Assembly (NCBI RefSeq): GCF_036370855.1
Contig: NC_088106.1
Location: forward strand, 30,890,501-30,954,500
DNA length: 64,000 nucleotides
From: Dromaius novaehollandiae
Lineage: Eukaryota; Chordata; Aves; Casuariiformes; Dromaiidae
Reading direction: 5' to 3'
Below the pieces are notes generated by a model. That model had not been told where the DNA came from and did no database searches. It saw only the letters and a list, made by a program, of their open reading frames with translations. Made by a program: the position numbers and the translations under genes. Each line of letters begins with the position of its first letter. The stretch's first letter is position 1. Below, piece after piece: positions 29,601-41,700 of the stretch.

Positions 29601-32600
29601 TTGCTCCCATCTCCCTCCAAGCCCCCATGAGCAGAGGAGAGGAGCAAGGTGCTCTGCATTTTTGAACTTTTACTACTCTGGGACTTATGTCACCAGAATA
29701 GCACCTGTCCCTTCAGTCCAAGGGCACTGTGGCCATGGAGCAGCACTGGGCAGACGGCCTGGCTTGAGCCTGACCAAGCCTGAGTGGGAGAGCTCTGAGA
29801 CTGTGCAGAGAGCAGGGATGTGTCCCCCCAAGCAAGAGCAGGGGGACAGCAGCTTCAGGGAGCCTGATCTCCCACTGTATCAGCCTGCCTGGGCCAGGGA
29901 GAGATTAGACACTGAATCTGTAATGGAGCCTCGCAGGGTGATTAGCGTTTAAAGGCTTTGATCTCCTGCTTCTTGATTTTATTCCAACCCCTCGATTGAA
30001 TTTCTCTCATGTAACTGAGCTCCACTAATCCATTCTGTCCATATATAATGGATGGAGGTTGAGTGAAGAAACACAAACACATCACTGAATATCAGTAGCA
30101 AATGCTAGGGAAGCAATGAGACAGATCCCTCTGCTGAAGATCCCTTCCTGCCCTGCACAAAGGGAAAGGAAACTCAGCTGGTGCCTGCTGTCCTTGCTGG
30201 CCAATGCAAAACGGTTCCTATATTGCTCAGGCTGTTATGTGGACATAACTTGCCTCCCCAGCAGCAGTAACAGCCCCCAGAACTGAGTTGTGGCTGCAGA
30301 GCAAGGACCTGATCTTGCAAACAGGAGGTTGATGGGACCGTGCCTATGATTACAGGCATTGATGTAAATGTATGTGTCCATGGATGCCAGTGTATTGTGT
30401 CCAGCAAACAGTGGGAGAAGGAAGGTGGCGGATGAGCCTGGGTGAGCCCTGTGTAGCAGCCATGCCATGATCTGTCCCCCCTGTCCTGCTGACAGGGATG
30501 GAGGCACCGTCCCAGGGAGGCCTCGGATCTCCTGTGTCCTGTCTTCTCCCATCTGGCCACTATGCAGGGCCTGTTTGCTAGTCTGGGGATGCCCTGAAGA
30601 CTAGGCAGAGCTGAGCCCCAGAATCTCTTGCTGAGACTCCTCAGCTTAAGGACGTGGTACTCCTAAAAGGATGGGGCTGGCAGGGAGCCAGGGATGTATC
30701 TCAGCCAAGGCTTTGTGATCAGAAAATCATTTTTGTATGAAATGCCTCATCCAGTCTCAAATGTGACAGGGCCATTTCCCACAGGGCCATTTCCCACAGG
30801 CCCAGGGAGCTGGAGGGACAAGGGGAGCGAGGCAGGATGAGGATCAGAGCAACTCTATCGAATGATGGTTTCCTGTAAAAGTGCCAGTCCCACCCACTGG
30901 GCATGGCATTGCCACTTGATGCCCCTCCGTCAAATATTAATGTGATGTTAATTGTGCTCTCTGCCCTGCCCTCCTACAGCTTCAAACGCACTCCTCGCTC
31001 AGCTCCAGCAGCCAAGCCAGGCCAGGCTCTCCAGCCCCTCGGACCTCTCTCTTACCCCCAGGATCCCTGCTTCGGATGGTCCCCAGATGGGGCAGGAGGA
31101 CCACACTGGGTACTTATTGCTCTCTGCACAGGACATTTGGTGAGGTGAGCTGCATTAAGCACCCACATTTTGTTATTGTCTTGGTGCTACTAGCATGCCC
31201 TGACTGTGGAGAAGATGGGGTTCAGCATTTCCCCGGGTGAATGGGTAGGGTGCTGTCCCCCTGGGCAGGGCAGGCAAGGATCCCTCAGCACTTGGCTTTT
31301 CAAACTCAGCCTACCTGGGGAATTTCTTCTCTAGCTTTTTTCCCTTCCTCTGTGGACAGCTCAGATGTAGATATGTTCAGACACAAGTCCTCGGCAGCTG
31401 CATTTCTTCTTTTCAACCTGAATCTGCTGCTGAGCATTGAGGTTGGCTACGTCAGGGCAGTTATTGCCACTCTTTGCAGTGCTTTGGCTGTCTTTCATCT
31501 TCATCTCAAACTACTCCTGCCAAACCTCTCTGCCTTGGTCCTATTGGTGAAGAGACCTCCGCTGCCCAGCAGCTCAGGCCTCTTCTCCGTCATCAGCTCC
31601 CACATCCAGAGGTGTGGCAAAAAGCAAGAAAAACTACGGGGCTTGTGGAGAAAAGAGGAGCTGAGCGAGACCTTGTTGGAGAGAGTGCAGCACACTCTTT
31701 GGCACAAACTAAATCTTTTCTTCCCCTCGTGCAAAGAAATACTTCTGGTTCTCCGTTGGCCTTTCTGGTGCACCTGATGGTGCCGTGGGAGGGCAGGGAT
31801 CCAGCCGCCTGGTCTTGCAACATGATCCTTGCCGGCATGGCTGAAGGGCTCAGGGATGCACTGCTGCAGCGTATCACGTTGCCCAGCCCTGTGAAGGCCA
31901 GTATCAGCCAGATCTTTGGCTCGGGAAAAGCCATCTGCTAGCAGTGGAAATGGGTTAGCTGCAGATCCTGCCTAACACATTTGCTTCACTAATGAGACTT
32001 ATGCTTCTAAAGGTAACACCCTGAGGGAGCGAGCGGGCAGTGGTCTCTAGTTGCTTGGGTTTCACCGGGCCATAGGTGCAGGGAGAGCTGAGCTCGCAGC
32101 GCAGTGTTTCCCGGGGCCTGGGGACCCCAGCACGCTGGCTCAGCACTGTGCCCTGCCACGACCGGTGCTGCCAGCAGCAATTCCCAGCAGCAGGGCCACG
32201 GGGCGGTAAGGAACCTCCTGCTTCATTTGGGGGTGTCCCACAGGTGCCGGGTGCAGGTAGCTCCCATTGCCCTGGAACGTGCTGCCGAGAGAAAGAAAAG
32301 GAAAGGAAGTCAGCTCCTCGGCTGAGCCTCTCCCCACCGCTGCGCCCTGCAGCCCCATGAGCAGATGTCCGGTGGGGACGGAGCGCCACAAGGCACGCGG
32401 ACGCCCAGCAGCAAAGGCGTACGGCAGCACTCCTCGTCGCGCCCGTTCAGAGGCGCTGGGCTCAGCTTGATGGTGTCCTGAGAAAACGCTTCTCCCTGCG
32501 GAGAAGGGAAGGGCAGCCAGGTAAGCTTTGGGCACTGGGAGAGGGTCTCACGGTGCAGGGAAGAGCCCAACAGGGCTGCAAACGCAGGTGCCTCGCTCGG

Positions 32601-33747
32601 TCCTCACCATACCGCGGCTCCGCAAGTGTCTGGGGCCTCTGCGGTCCTTCCCTCCCTTTCTGTGCCTTTGAAGGGAGCATCCATGGCTTTTCCACGGGGG
32701 TTTCCCTGCAAGCGCCTGCAGGCAGGGCGGAGACTGGGAGGATCGCCCGTGCGCAGCTGGTCTCGGACGCAGCTGGTCTCGGGCTTCGTTTGCAGTATCA
32801 TCACCTTCGGTCTGAGATAAGCTGGTGTGCAAGTGTGGGTAAAATCAGTAGAGTCATTTTATCAGGGGAAAAAAAAGGGGAAGAAAAGAGGGAATGTGGA
32901 TAAGTTCAAATGTGACCTTTCAGTTTTCCCTTCAGACCATTTTGTCTTTGTCCTTACATTCAGCAAGATGGGTTTAAAAGACTCTGCAAATTTAAACAAG
33001 ATGTTCCATTTCAGACTGAAAAGCCAGTTCCACCCTATCTGGACCTGCTCCGGCTCTGATTTTTCATTTCAGGGAGGGGACAGCCGCTTTTTTTTCCAGG
33101 TTGCCTTGAAACTGGAAGCACGCACATGCTCCCCGCTTTGCCGAGGGCGCTGAAGGGCTACTCGTGTGCCAGCTGCGACGGGGCCGGCGGCGGCACTGCA
33201 AGCCTGGCGCCTGCCCAACCAGGTCAGGAAAGCAGATCTGGTAGCCGCGGTCGTGCCGACTATGCAAGGACACCCTGGCTTGGCGGGGTAGGAAACCTGC
33301 CAGGCAATTGGCAGGCAAAGCCAAGGCCTCCTTCGCCTGAGCTGTAAGCAAAGCGCAGTGGTGAGTCACCCGCTGTCCCCTGCAAAACCTGCCCAGGGCT
33401 TGAGGACTGTGCTGACCTTGCCAGCTGCGTGCTCTGGCCATGCCTGGGGCCAGGCTGGGTTTTGCACCGTGCCCTGCATGTGTGAAAATGCAGGTGTCTT
33501 CGGGGGTGGGAAAGGGTTGTAGTTCCCTATGAAAAGGGCCTCTCGAACGCGTCCCGGTGAGGGCTGTGGGCTGGGAGGATATTGCTGAGCATCCTCCGCG
33601 ACAGCCCGGGGCAGATGCGGGGACATGGGATGGGGGAACCTCACCTTGCCACAGCGAGTCTTCCCCTGGCAGAGGAGGCAGCTGGCAGTGCTGGGGGTGG
33701 CTTGCACCACCCGGTGGCCCCTCTCACCTTCCCTGTGCCCCCCCCAG
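26666..33747. other. Intergenic stretch, no gene recognised
   Basis: No ankyrin-type exon, other protein domain or RNA gene was recognised. Open frames are short and uninformative. One strong-looking acceptor (a T-rich tract then CAG) lies at about 33,100, followed by an open stretch to a weak GT donor near 33,223. It could be an upstream ESPNL exon, but its phase does not fit the next candidate exon. Confidence 0.5.
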
Positions 33748-33841
33748 GCTTGCCAGCGAATGAGTCCGCAGCGACCGCGCGCAAGCCGCCCACCCGCCAC
33801 CCTGCGAGAAGGGGCCATCCCTGCACGGCGGCCCGCAGCCA
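33748..33841 (+). other. ESPNL: Possible upstream exon of ESPNL
   Basis: A pyrimidine-rich tract with a C-run and AG lies before 33,748, and a GTGAGT donor follows at 33,842. One frame, with a split ATG codon across the junction, joins the WH2-type exon at 34,196 in frame. The predicted residues are Arg/Pro-rich and not diagnostic. It could also be chance splice-site matches. Confidence 0.35.
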
Positions 33842-34195
33842 GTGAGTCCTCTTCACCCCAAACCCCTGGGGGACATGCCGGGGCTCAGGGCCCTGCCGGC
33901 AGCCAGCCTGGAACTGGGGCGGGGAGGTGGCGATGCTGCGGCAGCATCGGCTGAGGGAACTGTTGGCAGCCCAGACTGCTCAGCTGAGACCACGTGGATA
34001 AAACCGGAGGAGTGCAGAGTTGTGCTGACAGACACGTCTGCAGCTTTTCCCAGTTCTGCTCACTTGCTTTTGCTAGTACAGGAAGAAATGGCGTGGGTGT
34101 CCGCGATGTGCAAAACCTGGCCTCCTCCTGCCGCACTCTGCCGATGTCCCCCTGCGTGAACGCCTAACGAAGGCCTGTCCCTCTCTCCTCACCAG

Positions 34196-36297
34196 TGACC
34201 AAGTCTTGCGGGATGATGAAGCCCAGCGAGTCCAGTGGATCCCTCCTGGCAGAGCTGAAGATCAGGAGACCCACGCAGCGGGCCAGGATCCCAGCACCAT
34301 TCACAGACCCCGTACGTCCCCCGCACCTCCTGCGGCGCCGTGCTTGGTCTGGCGCTTTCCCCCCTCTGCCCTTTTGCTCTCCTTCTCATCCGCCCTGGGG
34401 CCATCACGGAGGGGTGCCTGGGTGTCCCTGGGCAGCAAGGGGGAGCACCCCCCAAAACCCCACACGGAGGAGTACCAGGGCGAGCTGGAGTGGCTGGCGC
34501 AGAAGCTGCACGCCCTTCTGCCCTCCCCGCTGCTCAGCATCACCGTGCCCCCCACGCAGGCCGTGACACCGGAGCCGGCAACACCCCGCCACGGGAGCCC
34601 ACCCCCGCCCCGGCCGGACCCGGCAGACGTCGACGCCCTGGTGCCCACGCACGACGAGCACGGCCGCCCCATCCCCGAGTGGAAGCGGCAGGTGATGGTG
34701 CGGCGGCTGCGGGCCCGCCTGGCAGCAGACGACACCCCGGGAGGCGAGGTAGGGCGCGAGGGCCAGCGGGTGCCCACCGCTTGCCCTGGCTTTGCTTTCC
34801 CACGCCGGGGCCGCACGAGCCTCTCACGGCCCCTTGCCACAGGGCCTGGGCACGTGGTGCTTCTCGCCGGCCTGCGACGCCATGCTGGGCCCGTTCGGGG
34901 AGCTGCTGACCGAGGCGGACCTGGCACAGCTGGAGTGGCAGGTGGAGAGCCTGCGCCTGCGGCGCCGGGGCGAGAAGTACCAGGGCGAGCTGGAGCGGCT
35001 GGCGCAGGAGCTGCGCGCCCTCCTGCCCTCCCCGCTGCTCAGCATCACCGTGCAGAGCCCACCGCCGGCACCGGGCCAGCCGCTGCCCCTCTGGTGCGGC
35101 CGCCTGGCTGGAGTGGTGAGCAGCCTGGCCCTGCTGCTGGCCAACGCCGAGGGGACCCGGGCCGGGCCATCCCCGCCACCCGCCGCCCCCGCCCAGCCCC
35201 GGGCCCCCACTGGCAGCGTGGCCCAGCGGGAGATCCGGCAGTGCGGTGTCTCCGTCCGCAGCCTCCGTGGCGCCTTCGAGGCCCCAGCGCCCGGCCCAGC
35301 CTCGGGGACCCCGGCGGCGGCAGCGGGGCAGTGCGGGAACAGGGATGCAGGACCATCTCGGGAGGCGCCACATGGCCTCAGAGAGCTGGCTGGAGGGGAA
35401 AGCGAGTCTGGCGGTACGGGGGCAGCCAGTGACTCAGGGATCAGCTGCGAAGAAGGGCTTTCCGACGCCAGTGGGTCGCCGGTGCCGGTGCTGGAGTCGG
35501 CGAGCCTCAGGAAGGAGCGGATCGTGATGCTCTTCCTGAGCCACTGGAAGCGATCTGCCGAGAGCCCATCCCTGCGTGCCGTGGCCAGGAAAACGCTGGA
35601 GTCCCAGCGGGCCCAGAGGGAGGGCACTGGGGGCCCCAAAGCGGATGAGGCGTCCGCGGAAAAGACACCGGGAGAGATGACCAAAGCAGGCCACTTGGTC
35701 CTTCAGAGAAATGCCATCCAGGAGCTCATCAGCACCTGGAAGGACGTTGCCTCCTACGGCCCCGCACAGCAGCAGCAGCGTGGCACCTACTCCCCAGAGC
35801 AGTTCCTGCCCCACGTCGATGGAGCGCCAGTTGACTACGACAGCCTCACACTGGACCTCTTCATGCTGGGCTATTTCCGCATCTTGGAGCAGGACCTTTC
35901 CCCAGAAGAGCGCCGGGGCCGGCACCTGCTCTGCTTCGAGGTGTTTGACCACCTGGGCCGGCACAGCTGGGAGGCAGTGCGTGCCTTCCACCGGGCCGTG
36001 ACAGATGAGATCGACGCCGGCCGGAGAGGCTGGAAAGACAGCTTCGAAGATATCAAGGCAAGGTATTTTGGCAGCACCAAGGGCTCTGTGTGCTGGCTGG
36101 GGTCGGGCCGGGGCATCACGGGAAGCCCTCGGCAGCCGGCGGCCAGCACGCTGGCACAGAACCCACCGCCCCGGCATCACCCGGGCTGCGGGGCCGCTCT
36201 CGCTGGTGTCAGCAACGAGGAGATTTGCAGGTACATCGACCGCAGCTTCGCCTTCTGGAAGGAGAAGGAAGCGGAGATCTTCAGCTTCGAGGAGTAA
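34196..36297 (+). CDS. ESPNL: Espin-like protein, C-terminal exons
   Basis: Four exons fit in phase: 34,196-34,311, 34,560-34,748, 34,843-36,062 and 36,213-36,297. The first encodes a WH2-type motif (SGSLLAELK, as in espin LLAEIK). The second carries the espin-family signature [19 protein letters not shown]. The third is a long exon with [21 protein letters not shown] and, later, [13 protein letters not shown]. The last encodes [19 protein letters not shown]. Espins bundle actin in stereocilia, and ESPNL binds class III myosin in hair cells (family knowledge). Its place next to KLHL30 matches other vertebrates. The N-terminal ankyrin repeats expected of the family were not found in the 8 kb upstream. 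The 150-base stretch 36,063-36,212 is open and in frame, so it might also be retained. Confidence 0.78.
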
Positions 36298-36766
36298 GGC
36301 TGGCAGCCCTGAGGTGCCGGGTCTGCAGCGCTGCCCCAGGGGTGGCTGGGGCAGTTTCAAAGGCAAAAACTGCCTCGACGGTGGGGGGTATTTCCCCTGC
36401 CGTGCCTTTCCCGCACGGAAGTAAATGGGCAGAAAAACGACTCTGAGACACCTTCATTCTCACAAGAGGGCTGGGCACCAGCAGGGACCTTCTCTGAGGC
36501 ACTCCAGAACTACAGGCTCCCAGGGATTTAGGTACCCCCTGCTTTCAGGGCCTTTAGCAGCCTTTCCTAGACTGCTGCTTTTCCTGCTATTTTGGTTTTT
36601 TGCAAGGCAGACAGCAGATGAAGCGCTCGCCATGAGATGGCTGGCAGGAAGAGGGAAGAGGCCGTGGTTTACATCTGCGTATTTTCTACCAGAGCTCCTT
36701 CTCCCATATCCTTTTTCTCCCACTGCCTTTTGCAAAGGGCTCAGTTTCCATGGGGCCTGCGGGCTT

Positions 36767-36772
36767 AATAAA
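36767..36772 (+). terminator. ESPNL: Polyadenylation signal of ESPNL
   Basis: AATAAA about 470 bases after the ESPNL stop codon, before any KLHL30 feature. Confidence 0.6.
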
Positions 36773-37194
36773 AGCATTTTGGTGTTGTCTTGTGGGGAAA
36801 AAAAAATATATCACTGCAGACCGAATGTCTTTCTGAGGTGGTTCAAGGCTTCTGGGGTGATGGAGAAAGCTGGAGGATCACCCCACCCTTCCCAGCCCAA
36901 AAGCCCAGACACCCATGTCCTCCTCTGCCAAGGGAGAAGCCAGCAATATCCACCTGAGGCACAGGGATGGCATCACCGCCCCGAGCACTGGCTGTGCCTG
37001 AGGTAGAGACAGAGATGGGCACAACCTGGGGCCAACCCTGCCCTCACGCCACAGTGGCACCCCGCCGCCTTGGCCCCTGGCCCCTGGCCCCAGCTCTCAG
37101 CTGGGTACTGGGGAGACAGCTGCTGTGATTTATTTGCAGCCACTCCAGTGGAGGGCTGGGAGAGCCGCTCAGCACTAAGGCGCAAGATAACGGC

Positions 37195-37204
37195 CTATAT
37201 TTAG
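37195..37204. promoter_or_regulatory. MEF2-type site upstream of KLHL30
   Basis: CTATATTTAG fits the MEF2 consensus (YTA, four A/T, TAR). It lies about 1.6 kb before the KLHL30 start codon, with an E-box (CAGCTG) about 75 bases upstream near 37,119. KLHL30 is known as a muscle-expressed gene, so a muscle enhancer role is a reasonable inference. Confidence 0.5.
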
Positions 37205-37637
37205 CAGCCAGCGTCACCAGCCACAGATAGTGGGAGAAAAGGAACATCTCTGGAAGTGGAAGTGAGGGGTGGGATGGACACAGGGAGCATTTGCCCCTGC
37301 ACTCCCTCTTACGCACATGCAATGGTGTCACTGGTCCTGCTGCCCCAGGACACCCGAGGGTGTCCCTGTGAAAAGCAGCACAGCCTGGCAGTTATTCTTG
37401 CACTCGGCCTTGCACGCCTGTGTGATCCTGGGGCTGCCAAGCCACGGTCCACAGGTTTCCCAGCCCCTCTCCAGCACAGCAGAGCCCATAGCAAAGCCTG
37501 ATGCCATCAAAGCACTGTCCCAGCTCAGGGACACCACGAGGTCATGCAGGCTGGGCAGCATCAGGGCAGCTCTGCCTGCTGCCCTGAGGGCGCCTTTAAG
37601 AACAAGTGGCTGGGGAAGATCAATGTCCCAGAGCTGG

Positions 37638-37647
37638 CTAAATATAG
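37638..37647. promoter_or_regulatory. Second MEF2-type site upstream of KLHL30
   Basis: CTAAATATAG also fits the MEF2 consensus and lies about 1.1 kb before the KLHL30 start codon. Confidence 0.5.
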
Positions 37648-38582
37648 CCCCCCTGGCCCAGCCCCAGCTGCCATCCCATCTCTGACTGGGACGTCGCTCC
37701 CCAGCCCACGGACACCAGCCACCTCACTCCCTGGCTGCATGGGACCGGCAAGGCAGCGTGTGCTCTGAGGGGTGCATAGCCCAGGTAGGAGCAGGGCAGC
37801 GGGGTGCTGTGCGAGGGGCAACTGTGGGAGGAAAGCACGAGCCGGACTCTGGCTGGAGGCTGAGCATAACCCGTGGGGTGGGGAGAGTGGGGGCACGGGG
37901 ACCCGGCCCTCCCATGCTGGGCAGCCATGTCAGACACCAGACAGCGCATCTGGCCATGGAGTGGATGCTTTCAGGAGCGTGGCGAGTTGCTGCGGGGTTT
38001 CGCTACCTGTGGGCTCCCTCCGGACACCACAGGGGATACAGGCATGCTCTGCACCATCCAGCGCGTGCCCCCGTTCAGCCCAGACTCACCACGTGAGCTG
38101 GAGCACACCGCCCTGCTGGGGTGAAAGCCGAGGCTGGCACGGGGCTGCACATCCCCTCCTGCATGCACGCCCGCGCCTGCGCTGCCCAGCTGCTGCTCCC
38201 AGTGCTAACGGGGTCACAAAACGTGTTTTGCACCAGCCAAAAGCCTGGCCCTTCATATTTTCACACATTGGTTGTCTCTCGCCATCCCCAGGCTCGCTGC
38301 CCACCAAGGCAGTGGGTCACGGCCACCTTCCTCCAGGCAGAAAGGACTCACGTCTCGGAGAGTCCCGGGGCCGGACCCCAGGCTGTGGTCTGACGCAATG
38401 TCAAACCCACCCTCCTGCCTCTCTCCACCCTCCTGAAAAATAGGTCATGGCAGCAGCCAGGCCACCCAGAATGTGCTGGAGTGTGACTCAGCCCCATGAC
38501 TCAGGCCACAGGGTGCTCAGGCAGAGAACTAGTCTAGGGTGCACAGCTCATTGCAAACACTCACCCTTTCCCAGCTGGTGCC

Positions 38583-38595
38583 TATAAATCACGTG
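38583..38595 (+). promoter_or_regulatory. KLHL30: TATA box and E-box before KLHL30
   Basis: TATAAA at 38,583-38,588 is followed at once by CACGTG at 38,590-38,595, about 200 bases before the start codon. The spacing allows a short 5' untranslated region. The true start site is not known. Confidence 0.4.
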
Positions 38596-38786
38596 GGCTA
38601 CTTTAGGAGGGCACATGCATGCTCAGAGGGAGGGACTTGTCATCGCCTTTTCCTCACAGGGCCACCCTCGTCACGCTCATCTGCTGCTCCCTGGGCTCAT
38701 TACACCAGTATCAGCCCACGGTTTCCCAAGCAAGGCCTCCCGGGTGCCCCCACACCAGCACAGCTTTGGCCACCGAGCCGGGCACC

Positions 38787-41700
38787 ATGGTGAGGAACGT
38801 GGACGACTTCGACTTCTGCCTCGCATCACATGCCCAGAGCGTGCTGGAAGGGCTGCAGCGCCTGCGCGCCAACCCCAAGCTCTCGGACGTGACACTGCTG
38901 GTGGGTGGCCGGGAGTTCCCCTGCCACCGCGGCGTCCTGGCCCTCTGCAGCCACTACTTCGATGCCATGTTCTCTGGCGACTTCGTTGAGAGCATCACCG
39001 CCCGGGTAGAGATCAAGGAGGTGGACCCCAGCGCGCTGGAGACACTGCTTGACTTCGCCTACACAGGGAAAATTACCATCAACCAGGCAAACGTGGAGGG
39101 GCTCATCCGCACCTCAAACCAGCTCCACTTCCCCACCATCCAGAAAGTCTGCAGCCGCTACCTCCGGCAGCAGATGGATGCCACAAACTGCCTAGGTATC
39201 TGCGAGTTTGGAGAGAGCCACGGCTGCCCCGAGGTGTCCTCCAAGGCTTGGTCTTTCTTGCAGGAGAACTTCGAAGCTGTTTCTCACCAGGAGGAGTTCC
39301 TTCAGCTCTCCAAGGAGAGGTTGGCCATCTACCTCTCCAATGACCAGCTGCAGGTGCAGGAGGAGCAGAGCCTGGCCGAGGCTGTGCTGCGCTGGGTGCG
39401 CTACGATGTGGGGCCCAGGTCCCAGTTTCTGCCCGAGCTGCTGGAGCTGGCCCACCTCGTCTCGCTGCCGGACCAGTACCTGCAGAACCTGCTCGCTGCC
39501 GAGCCGCTTGTCCGTGACTCGGATGCCAGCAAGGCCGTTGTCACCAGATACCGCACCACGGTCAGTGACAACAGGCTTCCCCTCGCTGCCTGGCCAGGGA
39601 GCATGGGAGTGTGGGAAGGGGCAATGCTTTTAGCTGAAACCTGGTGAGGAATGGGTAAAGGCATAAATGCTTGTCCAGGAGAACACAAGTGTCCAAAGAG
39701 CAGGGGGGGGATGTGGGAGGTGTCGGTGCTGAAGGTGTTATTGTCCTTAGCCCCGTGGCTGGACGCGCACTGGGGAGTGATGAGTCGGGGAGCAATAAGC
39801 CAGGAGCAGGGTTTGGAGCCTCACAGCGCTGTCCTGGCCTCTGCCGTCAGGGGGGAAGCAGCTCCAGCACCCAGAAGAGGCCCCTCGCCCTGCCGCAGAA
39901 GCTGGAGGAGGTGCTGGTGGTGGTCGGCGGCCGGGTCCTGGAGGAGAATGAGGATGATGACGGCAGGGTGGACACGCCGGCCACCCCCAGGAACTTCGCC
40001 TTCTACAACCCCAAGAGCAGTAAGTGCTTGTGGCGGGGCAGAGGGCATCCGAATCCACCCACACTTGGTGGCTTAATTAACCCCACAGTCTGCCCCACAT
40101 CAACCTCCTGGCCCAGACCCCGCTGTAGAGCAGACCAGTGTGGTTTCCCAGCTCCTTCCCACTCAGACCGAGCTCCGGCATGGCTGGAAGCAGCATCTGC
40201 CTGCCCAGCTTGCCCTTCCCAACAGCAGCCCACCAGCCACTCTTCAGGAGGAGACAGTCTCACATTTCACCCAGACCCCATAGCGCCTCTGACTGCACAA
40301 CAGCAATGAATAAATAAAGCAAACAAGATCAGGAGGCCCTGAGATTTGAGCCCAGTTGCAGTTTCCAAGTCTCTAAGCCCCCCATCATGATGTGACACTG
40401 GGTGTCCCAAGGCCATGGCTTTATCACTTGCATTTGCTGTGTTTCAGGGAGATGGATGGCTCTGCCTGACTTCCCAGATTACAACAAATGGGGCTTTTCC
40501 CTGGTGGCTCTGAACAACGACGTGTATGTCACAGGTAGGTGTTAGGAACTCCCAGCTGAGTCAGGGAGACCCTGAGTATCTTCTCAAGGAGCAGGTGCTG
40601 AGACTCACACTGGGGCCAGGAGGGCAGAGAGTGGCGCATGTGGCCAGGGTGCTGGTGTGGGGCCAGGGGTGCCCTCCAAAAGTGCACATCCCTCCAGGCC
40701 AGCATGGGTGTGATGTGGGTCCCAGCAACTCCCCAAGTAGAGCAGAAACACCAGTGCCTCTCCCCAAGGCTGCTGGGAGCAGACCTTTGCAAGCAAGAGC
40801 CCTCTCCTTGCTTTTCTCTTGGATGGATTTGATGACTCAGGAGGGATGCCCAGGAGACACATGCATTCAGAGGGGATCCCAGCAAGCCCAGCCTGACCCT
40901 GTCCCTCCCCATGGCCGGGCGCTTCCCTCTCTAGGTGGCTCCCGGGGGTCCCAGAACGACACGTGGTCGACAACCCAGGCCTGGCGCTTCTGCCTCAAGG
41001 ACGGTGCTTGGAAGCCCATCGCTTCGATGCTGAAAGCCCGAACAAACCACACCAGCGCCATCCTCAATGGCGAGATCTATGTCATTGGTGGTAAGGCAGT
41101 GTGGGCGCTCGGAGCTCCAGATGCTGTGAGCGATACAAAGAGCCCCTGGATGCTGCCAGGGGCTCAGAGGGCGCAGGGCATCCTCCCGCGCCCATTGCTC
41201 TGGGCCGAGGTGGACCACAGCGTCCCTGTCACCCCACAGGTACCACGGTGGACGTCGTGGAAGTGGAGTGCTATGATCCCTACAACAAGAGCTGGTGCGC
41301 CATTAGCCCAGCCCTCAAGTACGTGAGCAACTTCACAGCTGCTGGCTGCCTGGGGAAGCTCTACCTCATCGGCTCCTGTGCCGTTAAGTACAACGCCCTG
41401 ACCCTGCAGTGCTACAACCCCGTCAGAGGTATGAGTGGGGTCCCACATCGCTGTCTCTCATAAAGCACTCAGAGAGCAGCCAGCGCACGGCCATGCCAGG
41501 AGCCAAGGGTAGCCCAGCACAGGCAGTGCCCCCAGCAATGGGACACAATCCCACAGGGTATGGACGGGTTGGGCATCACCTAGTGCTGCTAACGAGTCCA
41601 GCACTAGCCCTGGACATGGCAAGGGGATGGATTGGGTCCAGGGTCCATCTTGAGAGTCCAGTCAGGAGCAGCAGGAGACGGAGCCAGAGGCGGAGCTGGA

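Larger units (their letters stand above)
36775..38580. other. ESPNL-KLHL30 intergenic region
   Basis: No coding exon is recognised. The region holds two perfect MEF2-type sites, annotated separately, and is the likely regulatory region of KLHL30. Confidence 0.5.

Noticed and set aside
31241-31777. 178-residue frame with hydrophobic stretch
   Set aside because: No recognisable family, no splice or promoter support; probably chance.
34206-35432. 408-residue frame overlapping ESPNL as one exon
   Set aside because: It crosses two splice sites and changes frame relative to the espin-type exons; the spliced model keeps espin motifs and phase.
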